From assembly GCA_027574665.1 (NCBI GenBank), contig CM050657.1:25274700-25338699 (forward strand): a stretch of DNA of 64,000 bases. Reading direction: 5' to 3'. Made by a program: the position numbers and the translations under genes. This DNA comes from Rhynochetos jubatus. Lineage: Eukaryota; Chordata; Aves; Eurypygiformes; Rhynochetidae. Of the stretch, positions 12,601 through 24,300 are shown piece by piece. How positions within the stretch are numbered: the stretch's first letter is position 1; every line of letters begins with the position of its first letter. Below the pieces are notes generated by a model, which did not search any database, was not told the DNA's origin, and saw only the letters and a list, made by a program, of their open reading frames with translations.

Positions 12601-13630
12601 AATCCAGGAAACTCCATCTGAAACTCTCAGGATGTGTCACATTTTTCTGTTCCCTGATTTGAAGGGCAGAGGGGAGGGGAGAGAGCCTCCAAGGTTTTCA
12701 GAGATTGCCATTGCAAATGTCTGGGAATACTCTAGATACTGTAAAGTCTTCTCTTTTAAAACACTGTGTCTGGGTAACGTTAAGCCGCTAAGTATTCCAG
12801 GTATCAAATATGGCCTGTGTGAATTCAGAACATAAAAAAAAAAAAGTCTGTGTTAGTTGCTTAGCTGCAATAATCTAGACAACAGGATTTAAGAGATATT
12901 CTACTAATTCTACCATATTTTCTAGGGTTTAAGATTCAACTTCTGCAGCGCTTATTTCCTCAGCAAGCCCAGAAAGTAGTTGTAATTTATTCAGCTTGGC
13001 CCCCCACCCTTCAAGATTTACAATGATACCTATCTTCGGCAATTTTCCCCAGGAGATCTTTTGTTTCTTCAACGTGAAAACATCCATTCACAAGAGAAGC
13101 AAAGTCAGTACAGTTTATTATCCATTAGACAATCTGAATATGATTCTCCTACTAAAGGCTGTGACTGCAGGCAACCATCTGGGCTCTGGGCACACAAAGG
13201 GCTATTTGGAGGGTGGAGGCACAGAAGTGCCATGGGGATAGGGAAGTGTGCGCCATACAAAGGCACCCGATTGTCTTTGGTTTTCGGGGGAGGGTGTTTT
13301 GAGGGTGCCATATGCATCTAATCAGAGGATTAAGCACCAGGGAGGCAGCCCTCGGATGGCAGACATCAGCTCCAGCAAGGACAGATGGTGAACAAAGGTG
13401 AAAAGCACACAATACGCGTGGGCCAGCTTGTCCAAGAAAGCAGTTCCACTCCTCAGTTAAAATGTGTTACAACTCTGGTGACAGTCTATGTTGCAGAGTG
13501 AAAGTGTATCATTTCCTTTATGGGACTGTCACACCTACAGGGCCACTTTCCAGCCACTTCCAGAGCACGCGGCCTCTCCGTCAGTATGTTCTCTGGAGCG
13601 TCACCTGCCCCGCCTGGGACAACACACAGG
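6650..13630. other. AT-rich stretch without a recognised gene
   Basis: No protein family is recognisable. The segment holds an AT-rich 16-base tandem repeat (8752-8783), a perfect plus-strand donor signal (CAAG|GTAAGT near 9108) without a convincing coding frame, and a 156-codon open frame at 12365-12835 that is considered and rejected. It is best regarded as intergenic or intronic. Confidence 0.5.
8725..8785. repeat. AT-rich tandem repeat, 16-base unit
   Basis: Two perfect copies of the 16-base unit TATAATTATATAATAT lie head to tail at 8752-8767 and 8768-8783, preceded by a degenerate ATTATATAATAAT stretch. This is an A/T-only microsatellite or minisatellite that is prone to unwinding and length change. 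Confidence 0.9.
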
Positions 13631-13632
13631 GC

Positions 13633-13692
13633 ACAGAATCACACAACGGTTTAGGTCAGAAGGGACTTGAAAGATCACCTAGTTCCAACCCA
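13633..13692 (-). mobile_element. CR1 LINE 3'-end fragment
   Basis: ACAGAATCACACAACGG leads into GGTCAGAAGGGAC and then TAGTTCCAACCC. This is the reverse complement of the CR1 3' terminus as seen in birds, so the element is inserted in minus orientation. About 60 bases are recognisable. The divergence suggests an older copy than the one at 16582. Confidence 0.8.
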
Positions 13693-14029
13693 TCAGATTT
13701 ATAAAGTACCAAGTTGCCCTCCAAGAGAGCTTTCTTTACAAAATCAGCTCATGTTTCCATATGTCTGGAAAGAATCATGTTCAGCAGCATAGCATCAGAC
13801 ATCAGAGCCAGTTTGAGGGATTGTCCTGGCAGCACATCCTCAGTATTTATGGTACTGGCTCTGCATGAGCTCCCTGGAACATCCAGGTGCCTCCAGCAGC
13901 AGCAGGCACAACTGGGTGCTTGCTTCTGCTGGGACGTCAACCTCCAGTGCAGCTCCCCCATCCACCAGCCGGAGTAAGTGGAGCAGGAAGGAAAACCAAC
14001 CCGCCATCCTCACAGGTACTCGGGTGGCT

Positions 14030-14430
14030 GGTACGTGAGAGCGCCGGTAAGGCAGGTCAGAGAGGCAGGGAACCACATTCACCACCCGCCTATTCCTGGA
14101 CGGGAATGATCTCGCACGCATACCCTATCCCTACGCTACGCCGGAGGAAAGCAAAGCACAGCTTGAGCACACAGCCACGGGAGACATCGGCGGAGGGTGT
14201 GTAGGAAGGTTTCGCCGTCGTCTGCTAGTTTTAGAACTTCAGCGTTCCCTGTTAAAACCCGGTACAAGAGAGCTGGGGTGGGATATTCAATCCTTCCCTC
14301 CAGAAACAATTCTGGACCGTGGGCCTCTCTCCCCCAAATATTTACAGTGGGATGCTGAAGTGAACCATGGGCGCGCCAGCCGTCGCTGGGGCAGTCACCC
14401 ACGGAAGCCGAGCTGGGGCTGAGAACCGGC
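14030..14430. promoter_or_regulatory. Small CpG-rich island
   Basis: By hand count there are about 27 CpG dinucleotides in roughly 400 bases at a G+C near 57%. This gives an observed/expected ratio of roughly 0.8 and so meets usual CpG-island criteria. The flanks are ordinary, and on the right the composition falls abruptly into an AT-rich block. No gene is recognised. A 140-codon minus-strand open frame (14136-14558) overlaps but matches nothing I know. It may be an alternative promoter or an unmethylated regulatory element. Confidence 0.5.
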
Positions 14431-14439
14431 TGCTTGAGA

Positions 14440-14800
14440 AGCTTTGTAATTGCATGGGAGGTAAATTGGAAGTCAGCAGCTCTGTCATTACACTGTAATA
14501 AGATCACGATGATGCAGAAAGCTCGATTCAGAGATGGAGTTAAATAGTATGTTGCCAAACCGCATTCACTTTGGTAAATAAATGAATTCTAGCTCAAATT
14601 AAACTTCCCTTAATTAAACCACAATATTACCACATGGTTAATTAGAGGCTTTTTTTAATTAAAAAAAATGTTATTTAATGGACAAGATAGCAGGCTTTCA
14701 GAAGTTATGTATATGCAGCTAGCTATTTATTAGATAGCTCTGATCTCCCATCCATACAAATTGCTGCTGCAGTTGCTACATACTTCAAAAAGCTTTTAAC
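14440..14800. promoter_or_regulatory. Possible conserved enhancer, AT-rich with homeodomain sites
   Basis: The sequence is dense in binding-site-like words: TAATTGCATG (POU/homeodomain), repeated TTAATTA/TTAATTAA, TAATTAGAG and AAATAAATGAATTC. It has few simple repeats and no transposon signature. In my experience vertebrate conserved non-coding elements near developmental genes read this way. It directly abuts a small CpG island. Conservation cannot be measured from one sequence, so this is an inference from style and motif content. Confidence 0.3.
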
Positions 14801-15891
14801 TTGAGTTCTTGAGATTAACACAAAAAATCAACTTTGACAAGAGCCTTCACAATTTTCTTAGGTTAAAAAGGAAGTCCTATGTACAAGATGCATAAAGCTT
14901 TTTTCTTTTTTAAACAAACATAAATCACACTTTGTCAAAAATGGATTCCAAATCCAGAAGATGAAAGGAGAAAGATGCTACAGCAATACTAAAACCATCA
15001 GAAAGCATGTTCAGTAAAGGAGGCATTCACCAAAGAACATTTATTTAAAGTGAATGTTATAAACATGACTATATTGTTCAACTGGTGAGCTTAGAATCAT
15101 CTTTCACTTCAGCAAACTCCTAAGGCACTAACTCATTTTCTTCCAAAGAGTACCTTATGGATTTGGGTCTTTGCAGGGGGGTTGGATTTTCTTTGCTTTT
15201 GGCTTTTAAGGAGCAGGTGTTTGTTTTATTATTTAAATAACTGCTTGTTTGCTTTCCAAACATCTGAAATCTTGCTATTGAGACACGGTTCCATGTGAAT
15301 GCATATCTCTGCTTGGACTCCTAGGTAGTTACACTCGACTGTGAATAAGGAACTTAGAGCAAGTTCTCAGTTCTATCCTGAAAATGGATCCAAACAATTG
15401 GGAAAAAAAGCAGAAACCCACAACCAAAAAACAATCCAGCCAACATTTCAAAATGTTAGTTCATCTATATGTATTTACAGACTTTCACTACAGCAAAAAT
15501 GTTTGTTCGCTACACAAAAGTGTTGGTATTTCTCCTCATTAAAATAAAAAATAACCTAAGAATAAAAAATGACACCCTCAAAGAATTCCAGCCAAGAAAA
15601 GGCCCAATTCAAATCTACGTAGTTTTACCAATAAGGTAACAGAAACATTTTTGATTCCTTCAGTAAAGATATGCTATTTATGAGAATACTAAAATAAAGA
15701 TGTTAAACATATCTATTAAAATTTGAATTAAATAATTTTAAGATCCCATTTATTATTAAGACCTGACTTAATTATATAACATTTAGACCATGAGACACGA
15801 AACTTGAAAGTGTGGATGGGAAATAATTTAAAAACTTTAAGTGCAGGACACTTTCTAACCAACTTGAGCCACAAGAAACAGAAAAACAGGC

Positions 15892-15939
15892 AATATATAT
15901 ACATATATATATATATACATATATATATACATATACATT
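15892..15939. repeat. (TA)n/(CATA)n microsatellite
   Basis: About 48 bases of alternating TA, interrupted at intervals by ACATA. Simple sequence with a high potential for length variation. Confidence 0.95.
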
Positions 15940-16219
15940 TTAAAAATCTTAACCATTATTTAGCCAAATAAGGCATCAACCTTATTTTCTTTACAACATA
16001 GCAAAATTCAGGCTCTAGAAAATTACTATCTGGCAGAAGGAAGATTGATTGATAACAATTCATGCTGCTGACAACTGAACTTGTAATTTGCAGTAGTATT
16101 GCTTTGAGAATATGGAAATTTAAAATAAAATAAACGAGATTTGGTACCTGAAATATGTTATGAAGCTGACTATAAATCAAATGTACTTTTAGGGCCCCTT
16201 AAGCCATTTCTAATTCAAC

Positions 16220-16510
16220 CTGGCAGAAATGCAGATAGGCACATGTAATGCTATCTTGCCATAAAGGTATAGCTCAGGAAAGATGCTTGTGAAAAACAAG
16301 CTGATAAGGAAATTTTGTTATTGTTCATTTCTTCAAAAGCAGAGAGATTAATACCTGATAGTTGTATTAGCAAGCAGCTAAAACAATGACAGGATTAACT
16401 AATCTTCAAGACAATGTGCTAAAGTCTTAATTAATGTAAAACTCCAGTGGAATTAGGTTTGGCAGATACTGAGGACCAGTTTTAATTGTTGTGTAGTTAA
16501 GGCTTTGATC
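16220..16510. promoter_or_regulatory. Possible conserved enhancer with SOX-like and homeodomain words
   Basis: The stretch contains TTGTTATTGTTCATT and AAACAATGACAGG (SOX-like ACAAT/ATTGT), two TTAATTAA-like words and TTTAATTGTTGTG. It has no simple repeat. It lies just left of a well-preserved CR1, whose insertion marks its right limit. It resembles a conserved non-coding element, but no comparison is possible here. Confidence 0.25.
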
Positions 16511-16581
16511 TGCCCCACTTCCATGCAGGTCTGTCAGCCAAAACCACTGCAGCTCTGGCTCAGTCAAACATGCTGACAAGG

Positions 16582-16880
16582 TCATAGAATCATAGAATGG
16601 TTTGGGTTGGAAGGGACCTTAAAATCATCTAGTTCCAACCCCCTGCCATGGGCAGGGACACCCTCCACCAGACCAGGTTGCTCCAAGCCTCATTCAGCCT
16701 GGCCTTGGACACTGCCAGGGATGGGGCACCCACAGCTTCTCTGGGCAACCTGTCCCAGTGCCTCCCCACCCTCTCTGGGAAGAACTTCTTCCTGCTATCC
16801 AATCTAAATCTCCCCTCTTTCAATTTAAAGCCATTACCCCTTGTCCTGTCGCTACAGGCCCCTGTAAAAAGTCGCCCTCC
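16582..16880 (-). mobile_element. CR1 LINE, 5'-truncated 3' end
   Basis: The segment begins with TCATAGAATCATAGAATGG and continues with the characteristic GGTTGGAAGGGACC, TCTAGTTCCAACCC and CCATGGGCAGGGACACC words. It then runs through CCTGGCCTTGGACACTGCCAGG and CTTCTTCCTGCTATCCAATC-type text to CCTGTAAAAAGTCGCCCTCC. This is the reverse complement of the CR1 3' region (end of ORF2 plus 3' UTR), so the element lies in minus orientation and is 5'-truncated at the right. The two ATTCTATG units at its end are intact, which with low divergence suggests a fairly young insertion. Such copies are typical of bird genomes. Open frames inside it (about 16607-16964) are degraded or antisense readings of the element, not host genes. 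Confidence 0.95.
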
Positions 16881-19478
16881 AAGGTCACCAAGGGAGGGGA
16901 CCGAGGGAAGAAATCTCCAGGGAGCATAAGTAATGCATGCAGCCTCCCATCCTACAAACTATGAATCTAGCAGAAAGTAATTTAGCTAAGGCTGAATGTT
17001 GCTCCTCCACACTTTTAAGGACAAAACCCTTTTTAAGGACTAGTTCCAAGGGCAACAGACAAGAAAGACATTTCCAGAAGTGTGTTCTCATTACTGCTGT
17101 GCTTCAAGCGAGCCAGGAAAGTCACTGCTGACCTTGAGCCAATAGAGAGGAGAAAGTCTTGTAAGGGAAAAACCATCTTAACAACCCAGAGGAAGTTCTC
17201 CCCATTTCCTTTGCCATCTGTCCCTCCAGGCTGCTTCTGCAAAAGTAAAGTTCTGCTCTAAAAACTGTTATTATGAAACTATTACAAACTGTCAGGACAG
17301 GCAGACCCTTTCTATAGGTAGGCTCACTTTGAAATGAGTGTCAGACTTGCCACGAGTATGAGGAACATTTGTTTGCATGAGTATTGCTCTTTAAACATTA
17401 TGTAATGAAAATTCTACTATGCAGAAAACAGAAGTTAATCATAACTCACTACACATGGGGCAACCGATAGCCACTGAATAAACAAAATCTAGATTAAAGC
17501 ACGTCACTGAGATTAAAATCTTGTATGGAGCAACCTTTCCACTTCAGCAGGTTCTCACACTGTCATGACTCAGTGGCATTAGCAAGTATGTTTATAAAAT
17601 GAGCTCATCAAAAGCTCTGAAATTCTGAAGCAGCCTGACTGCCAAGGTGTGGTTCAAAGTCCAGAGCCCACGGTGTTTGAGTGTCTTCAAAACCAGGACA
17701 GCCAGTACTCCCATCCTTTTACTGAGTGCTTGCCCACGAAAGAGAGCGTGGAACAGGCAAGGGTGTGGATTTACAGGGTGCGACTGGATTTGTTTGCCCC
17801 TGTAGCGTCCTACCCACTAGTCACAAAGGATAGTCCAGTGCTAACTTCTTTAACTTTATGTGCCTAAAGCAGTCTCCTCTCCTGGCAACCCCACACCAAG
17901 GCACGTGTGGGGTGTCTCCTATATGGATATGGTGTAGCCCCCCAGAGAGCAATTAGAGTTAAATTATAGTTACGTTATAAATCACTTGCTGGGGTACCTA
18001 TGTCTTACTTTCAACTATAGAGGAATCCTCCAAGCCTCAATTAGGAGTCTAAAGATAGAAGCTCTGTACTACAGCATGAATACACTGTAATTTCACCCTC
18101 AACCTATGGAACACTCATTTCCCCACATAAATCAGAAAACGTCCCAAAATACACCACCAGCTTTGCAGATACTGAGGAACAGAAATCCATAACCCAGAGA
18201 GCGTTTTGCTTTAGTAATCCTTAATGCTTTTCCCAGACACCGATTAAACTTGAATACTCAAAAATAGAACTATTTCCTGAGAAGCTGAAAAGACTGAAGT
18301 CACTACACGAAAGCTTTCAAGTACTTACATAGTCTCCCAAAACATGGTAAAATCATCCAGCTACTGTATTACATGACATTGCACAACTGAGTGAAAAATG
18401 CCAAATGGCTGTAATCCACGTTTAACAATTTGGGAAGATCTTGTCTGAATTGCTGCCAGGGTTAGATTATTTACACATCATCAGGAATTTGGTTTGCTTT
18501 TTACTCCTTCCTGGTTAAAAAAAAGGCTGCATTTCTTATCACTACAGCAGCCACGAAGCTGTCACCTTATATTTTTTAATTAACCAATAATAAGAAGAGA
18601 AATTTGTGAATCACAAGGTCTTTATGATAACGGTTCATGAAATACCTTAGTTTCAAAAAAGAAAGCAAAAAGAAAACGAGCTGCGTAAGTATAGTGCTCT
18701 TTAGCTAATCATTTTAAAAAATTTTATTCTTATAAAAATATCCAAATATAAAGATATAACCCAGACAAGAAAGATACATTGGTCTCTAGCATAACTTGGT
18801 GATAAATGGACATCTATAGTAAATACTCTTGTTTATAAACATGCCTTCCCAGATTTTCTGCATTTGTTTCACCTCATTTGAACTACCAGAGCAATGCCAA
18901 ATACCTTATTTTCATCCAAATAAATGACACAACTCTGTCCTCATCCTTGTTACTTCACGCAGATTATGATCTTTATCACCTCTTATCACTTCACCATTAA
19001 TTCTTAAAAACAGCAAATGAGGCTGCAACACTCATTGTACTGTCAAGATAACAAATTGCAAGGTCTGCCCTTAGCTTCATGCACCGGGTCAGTGGAAGGA
19101 CTAGCCATCTGCACAGGTCTTTAAACAATAAAGTATATGGAGGCATATTCTTTATCACAAGTTCAACATTAAAAAATTTTCAATCTCATTTTTGAACAGT
19201 TCAGAACTGCATCCTACTCTGTGTCAAGGATTATTTTAATAGCAAAAGGTGTTTCAATTTTGCAGTGACATGTAACCTGCCATTTCAGTTTGAGGACTCA
19301 TCTGAACATTTTACTGATAAAAAGTTTTTTCCGATCAAAGAAATGCCCTCTGACATTATGGTGAAATCCTCAAGAGCCAACAGCCATGACTGCACATACC
19401 CCAGTCTACAGCAACCCTTTCACTGGCAGGAGGCAGCAGCAGAGCAAGAGGCAGCAGGCCTCTTGGAGGGATTCAAAT

Positions 19479-19520
19479 GTGTCCTACCATCCAACCCTCA
19501 CACGTGTCCTACCATCCAAC
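19479..19520 (+). repeat. 17-base direct repeat
   Basis: GTGTCCTACCATCCAAC occurs perfectly at 19479-19495 and again at 19504-19520, a period of 25 bases. It is a small local duplication. Confidence 0.9.
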
Positions 19521-19801
19521 ATCAAGCATGACCATTCAGCAGACACCAGACTCCCCTTATCCACGTACTCCAGCATATGTTTCCCAACAGCAACACAACA
19601 AAACTCTCCCTTTATGCTGGCAGCACACTGAATTCAAGCTGCGTGCGATCAAAATGTAAGCCTTTTACCCACACCTCCTCGTTAGACCCAATTCTGCAGC
19701 TGAGTGAAATCAAAACTCCCCCATCTGGAAAAAACCCCAACCAAAATCCCCAAAGTCTCTGCTCTCTGCCAGCCACCATTGCCTTCTCTCTCCACCACCA
19801 G

Positions 19802-19843
19802 TGATGCCTTCTGTACCTGGAGAAAAGCCAAAGCTTACAGAAA
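19802..19843 (+). other. Candidate 42-base internal exon
   Basis: A very good acceptor (TTGCCTTCTCTCTCCACCACCAG-like tract ending at 19801) is followed by 42 bases and then AAA|GTAAGTTT, a strong donor. With one leading base carried over from the previous exon, the open frame reads DAFCTWRKAKAYRK. The length is a multiple of three. I do not recognise the peptide. A pair of signals this good over so short a distance can occur by chance in 64 kb, so the call rests on splice strength alone. Confidence 0.2.
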
Positions 19844-20643
19844 GTAAGTTTTAAAGGATTTTTTCCTCTCCCCCATTTTTTATTTTTTTAAAGTTATAGT
19901 ACTGCCAAAAAAATGACAAAAAGGTTTTGCTTATCCACTACCACTCATAGAGGGGAAAAAAGAGATCTGTCCTACAGTTTAACAGACTTTCCAAAAATCA
20001 TGCCCTGGGAGGTTTCAAATTCCTCTAAGATCTTAAAAAAATCAGGTTAATGCAATCTTGAAACACGTATTTGAATGCCTTACTCACTGGTGTGTAGTTA
20101 TGGCATATCAGCTGTGCAGAAGAGCTGGAGATTTGCTGGGCATCGCATTCACGCGTTACCATGCTCACTGCGCTTAGAACAGCAGCTTCCTAATGTCAGT
20201 GGTCACACTTTACTGCATAAGCTACTGAAAGGTATTCTCCGCTACAGTTTCATACAGAAATGGGGAGGGTAAAAAGTTCTTCATAGAGAAGGGGGAGGGG
20301 GTGTGTGTAAAAATTCTGAAACAAGCATTTGGAATTTGCATCCCAAACCTGCTTGATTCAACACAGCATCTCAAATCTGGGTTTCTTTTTTACTAAAAAA
20401 ATAGTTTTCGTACTTATTTATTTTAGGAGGAGCACTCAGTTTACTTAGAACAAAGACATCTGTGTTGCTGTGCTTCTAAAACAAAGCTTGACTTATAAAA
20501 TGTGATTAAAATTTCTAAGTGCTAAGAACTACCCTTTGACTTTAAACTTTCTCATGCCTTTTTTAAGATAGTCTGACACAAAGACTAGATTGTTACAACA
20601 TTTTCTTTTGAAACCCTCTGTGTGTAAAGCACCATGCAGATCT

Positions 20644-20660
20644 CTTTTTTTTTTTTTTTT
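20644..20660 (+). repeat. Poly(T) tract
   Basis: Run of T residues followed by CCAG. It looks like a splice acceptor, but the sequence after it offers only a short A-rich frame and a weak donor (AAA|GTAAAA), so it is listed as simple sequence. Confidence 0.8.
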
Positions 20661-22249
20661 CCAGAGATGACAAGAAGTGAAATTGTAAAAGAAAGGACTT
20701 TGAGAAAAAAAAAGTAAAATATATCAAAATGACTGGGTTTGGGGGTTTTGGTTTTGCATGACTAAGTGAAAATGGAAGTCGGTCTCAGCAAGTCCATAGT
20801 TTCATCTCCGCTCCACTTCAACTGTACGAATCACACAGATCTCCAGACCAATTTAAGGCCATGCACTGTTAGCTGGGGGTAAACCATTATCAGCCTTCAT
20901 ACCAATGACAAAAGCCAAATCCCAAACACTCTGAGAACCAGCATGTACTAACACGCACACAAACAGGATTATCATCTCAGGAAAAAGTAAAAATAAACCC
21001 CTCACATAATTCTGAAGTGGTTTCCAAATACTCCCAGTTGTGACTGCCTGGAAACGACACTGATCTGCCACAGTATCTGTGGGGCAACACTGAAGAAATT
21101 CAGAGTTATCAGGTTTGGGTTTAGCTCTTTCCCCACCCCCCACTCCTCTTCTTTCTGTCTTTGCATGTGAAAGACTCTCTATGCTTGAGAAAGCTTCAAT
21201 GCCTGAGTGTAGATAGTTATGGAACAGGTCAAAATAAGACCATGTTCACAGCTATCCTTTCTGACTAACAAGATCACAAAAGCAATTATTAATCCTCACT
21301 TTGAAGCTTTCACTTTCACTGGAAGACAAGGCTGAGGACAATCCATATCATTTAAAAATAGAAAATAAGTTTGCTATGTATTGCTCAGGCTACTCCGCCT
21401 GTTCTACATTGGTCTATACTTGACTTACTTCAATTACCATACTATACTTTAGCATATTCCAGCTATACACATTTCCCACCTCATATCCACACCGTGCCAG
21501 GTAATGTTTTCTACCTTCTCCACTCATTGTTGGAAATCGGTAAATTACTGTAATCAAAGATCCCCCTATGCATCTCAGAAATTTTATATAACTGGAAAAA
21601 AACCACACACCCCCCTCAAAACCCCTAAACTTTTGTTGTTCCTTCTCCTGCATTCTTCCTCACTTACCCCAATCCTACTCTCTTGATGGCTTTGTGAATC
21701 GACCAGTTTCCAACACGGTCTTTGCAGAAAGCATTTCAGATGTGTGAAGCTCCTGAGTTTTTGTCCATCCCATACAGTATGAAATACATCAGCAACAAAG
21801 TACCGTCGTGCAAGTTTTAACTCACATGCTCTAGTCAGAGTTGACCTTGGAAAAATATTCAGTCAGCTGTGCCCAACGTTCTCTGATTCCCCCTCTTCCC
21901 ATACCAAAATGAAAATAAACATACCAACGTATTCCTAGTAAAACCACCTTACACGTTAGAGTAGCCCAATATCAAGTACTGTACTGCTGTTCTTTCCAAG
22001 CCTGGATTTTCATCTGCAAAAATAATCTAAGAATGGGAAAATCCTCCCATGAACTTCTCTTGGCTCAGCAAGACCCATTTCTCCCCTTCCCCTTCTTCTG
22101 AGCGAGGTGGTTCAACACAAGCCCCACCCTGGCAGCCAGACAATAAAGCTGCAAATAACTTATTCTGATCAAAGCCCCATCTGCTTGGCAGCAGCAATTC
22201 AACTGCACTTGTGGTTTTTGTATGGCTGCAGCTTCTGAATTGAATGATC

Positions 22250-22450
22250 CTTTCATTTAGATGGAAGTTTAAACAAAATATGGTAATTAGCATCAACCAC
22301 TGTGGCTTTCATGGCTACTGTCTACAAAGACATCTCTAATAAAAGGACTTTCCTGCTTTCCCATCTAATTACACAACATTGTTGAACAATACAATTTAAA
22401 TTTAAATCAGGCAGCTCTTTTGCCTTAAATCAGTTAACGGACTTCCTGCC
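22250..22450. promoter_or_regulatory. Possible conserved enhancer
   Basis: Contains GGTAATTAGCATC, AACCACTGTGG (RUNX-like), TCTAATTACAC, ACATTGTTGAACAATAC (an inverted pair of SOX-like half sites, ATTGTTGAACAAT) and AATTTAAATTTAAA, without a transposon signature. The style suggests a conserved non-coding element. This is unmeasured. Confidence 0.25.
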
Positions 22451-22974
22451 TTACACTACCTATCCGATTGTAGAGACTATGATTAAAAAGAATTATTCCA
22501 CCCCAAAATCAGCTCACTGAATCTTGTTTCATCTTCCCCTGAGGAATACGGCTGAGGTTGGTAACATTTAGCACTGATCTTACTACTATAAAACTACCTA
22601 TCTGCCTTTTGAAAGGAAAGCAGGATTTAGCTTTAAAACCCAGTTGGGTTAAAAAAAATTGAAACATGAAAAAAATCAGACATTATATAGCATTGCAGTT
22701 TTATGACATAATAAAAGATGCCAGCGTGCAATGATGAATGTTTTTAATGAGACACTCACAATGTTGTAGTCAATAAAAATCTTTATAGGCACAATCCTCA
22801 GCGATATAAACAAGATGAAAATTAGTTTATTTTAACCACTACCAGTTTTTGTTTAGGTACTATAATCCCTCATTACAATAAAAATCAATAGTGGAAAATT
22901 CAGTCTTACAAAAAAGAGTATTTTTGGCAAATGATATTTTAGAGACATGCTGTCGCGCACTGGGCTGGACTTAC

Positions 22975-23053
22975 CCGACCTCACAGGGAAGCCAAGGTGG
23001 GCCTGACTAGCATTTGGGCTGAGAGGGCAACCCCTGGGGTGTAACAGCAGGTG
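22975..23053 (-). other. Candidate 79-base internal exon
   Basis: On the minus strand, a good acceptor (GGCTATTTTCTACAG, ending at 23054) is followed by 79 bases and the donor GTCGG|GTAAGTCC (GT at 22974-22973). One of three frames is open throughout and begins HLLLHPRGCPLSPN. The other two contain stops. It is locally more GC-rich than its flanks. The peptide matches no family I recognise. It could be a non-coding RNA exon or chance. Confidence 0.2.
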
Positions 23054-24169
23054 CTGTAGAAAATAGCCAGTGGCTCAGTGTCCAACACTTAGTAAACATT
23101 AGCCCACAAAAACTGCTTGAATGGAAAGACTTAATCTGGCCCCATTACCGCTGATGAGCTGATAGGCAGCAATAAAATACTCTTCTAAAGCCTCTGGCTG
23201 GGGCAGGGATTTGGACACCTGAATTCCCTGAGGCTGCTCTGACAACTCCAATCTAAAGAGTTATCCTAAAGACTTTACTTACCACCTTCCATCTGCCAAG
23301 AGAGACAAAAGGACAGGCAGCCCAAACCTATCCGGGGAGCCACGTATTTCAGTAGTATGAGTTACAATTAGAGGGAACGGTTTTACTGTGTCTGTAACAA
23401 GTCTGACACGTTTGTGAAACATTTTTAGAAATATAAGTGGAAGAGAAAGCTCCAGATGGGTAAGCGGCGTACTCCATTAGCTCCAAAACGGTGAGAGTAA
23501 CACAAGGCACCAAAAGAGGAAAACTCTCTATTTAAATAACATCATCTACTATACGTTCCCCAAACAGCTAAATCCCGAACAGATTGGGACCTGGAATACA
23601 GACAGACAGCATTCCTCACTTACATCCTGCTGTAAAGCTGAACAGTAAAACAGAGCAAGTTAAAATAGAAACTCTGTGTTAAATCCAACTCGATGGTCCC
23701 AGCTTTTAATAACCATTCCAAGGAAGTGGTCTCCCACCCAAACACCTTGGGCAGCCCAGCTTGGAAGCCCCTCTTGTCCCAGCCTGCAGTACAGCTACTC
23801 TCATCAAGCAATTATTCCCTCCTCTTCTCAGCCTGAGCTATTACTCCCCTCCAGCCCTGACAGCAGGAGGCTCCTTCTCCGGGTTTGTTGCCCAGGAAGA
23901 AGGTGTGTGGAGGTTTCTCACCTGACACGTAACAGGCAGCTCCCCTACCAGTGCACCTAACCTAGCAGCGAAACACAATCTCTCTCCTGCCTTCCACTGA
24001 AAATAAAATTAACGTATTGACAATTTTGGAGAGAAGTGGTGAAAAGCATGGAAAGTGAAAATGCTACCTGTCAGGGAACTGCTTGAGAGACATTCAGCTG
24101 TGCCCTCAGCAAGGAGAGCGTACAGCAATCATAAACCCTGCAGCAGACAAAAATAGGAATTCTCACCAT

Positions 24170-24300
24170 AAATTACTGCCTTCTTCACAGTTATTTTGCC
24201 TGTGGCTTCTTGGTAATATATTAAGGTACATTTAGAAATAGTCAATACAAGATTCATGAATGATTAATCAGCTTTCATATTATGTGATCCTGATGGCTAC
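24170..24300. promoter_or_regulatory. Possible conserved enhancer
   Basis: Short AT-rich block containing ACCATAAATTACTG, ATTCATGAATGATTAATCAGC (homeodomain/PBX-like) and TTATGTGATCC, without repeats. Listed on motif style only. Confidence 0.2.

Larger units (their letters stand above)
16881..22970. other. AT-rich stretch without a recognised gene
   Basis: Open frames are short and unrecognised. It includes a short imperfect duplication (19479-19520), a C-rich plus-strand open patch (about 19380-19800) ending in a possible 42-base exon, and a poly(T)-CCAG at 20644-20664 that mimics an acceptor. It also has a possible enhancer-like block near 22250-22450. Confidence 0.5.

Noticed and set aside
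12365..12835. 156-codon plus-strand frame followed by an A-run
   Set aside because: No recognisable motif. A rough estimate for stop density in this composition gives about one such frame by chance in six frames of 64 kb. The A-run is one of many.
16607..16964. Plus- and minus-strand frames of 60-93 codons
   Set aside because: They lie in the CR1 3' end and its flank. They are translations of the retrotransposon tail.
20640..20720. Poly(T)-CCAG as splice acceptor
   Set aside because: The sequence after it is A-rich with only a short frame and a weak donor. A simple T-tract explains the signal.
23270..23312. Minus-strand acceptor CTCTCTTGGCAG followed by ATGGAAGGTG|GTAAGT
   Set aside because: The acceptor is excellent, but the implied exon is only 10 bases and reading on gives an immediate stop.
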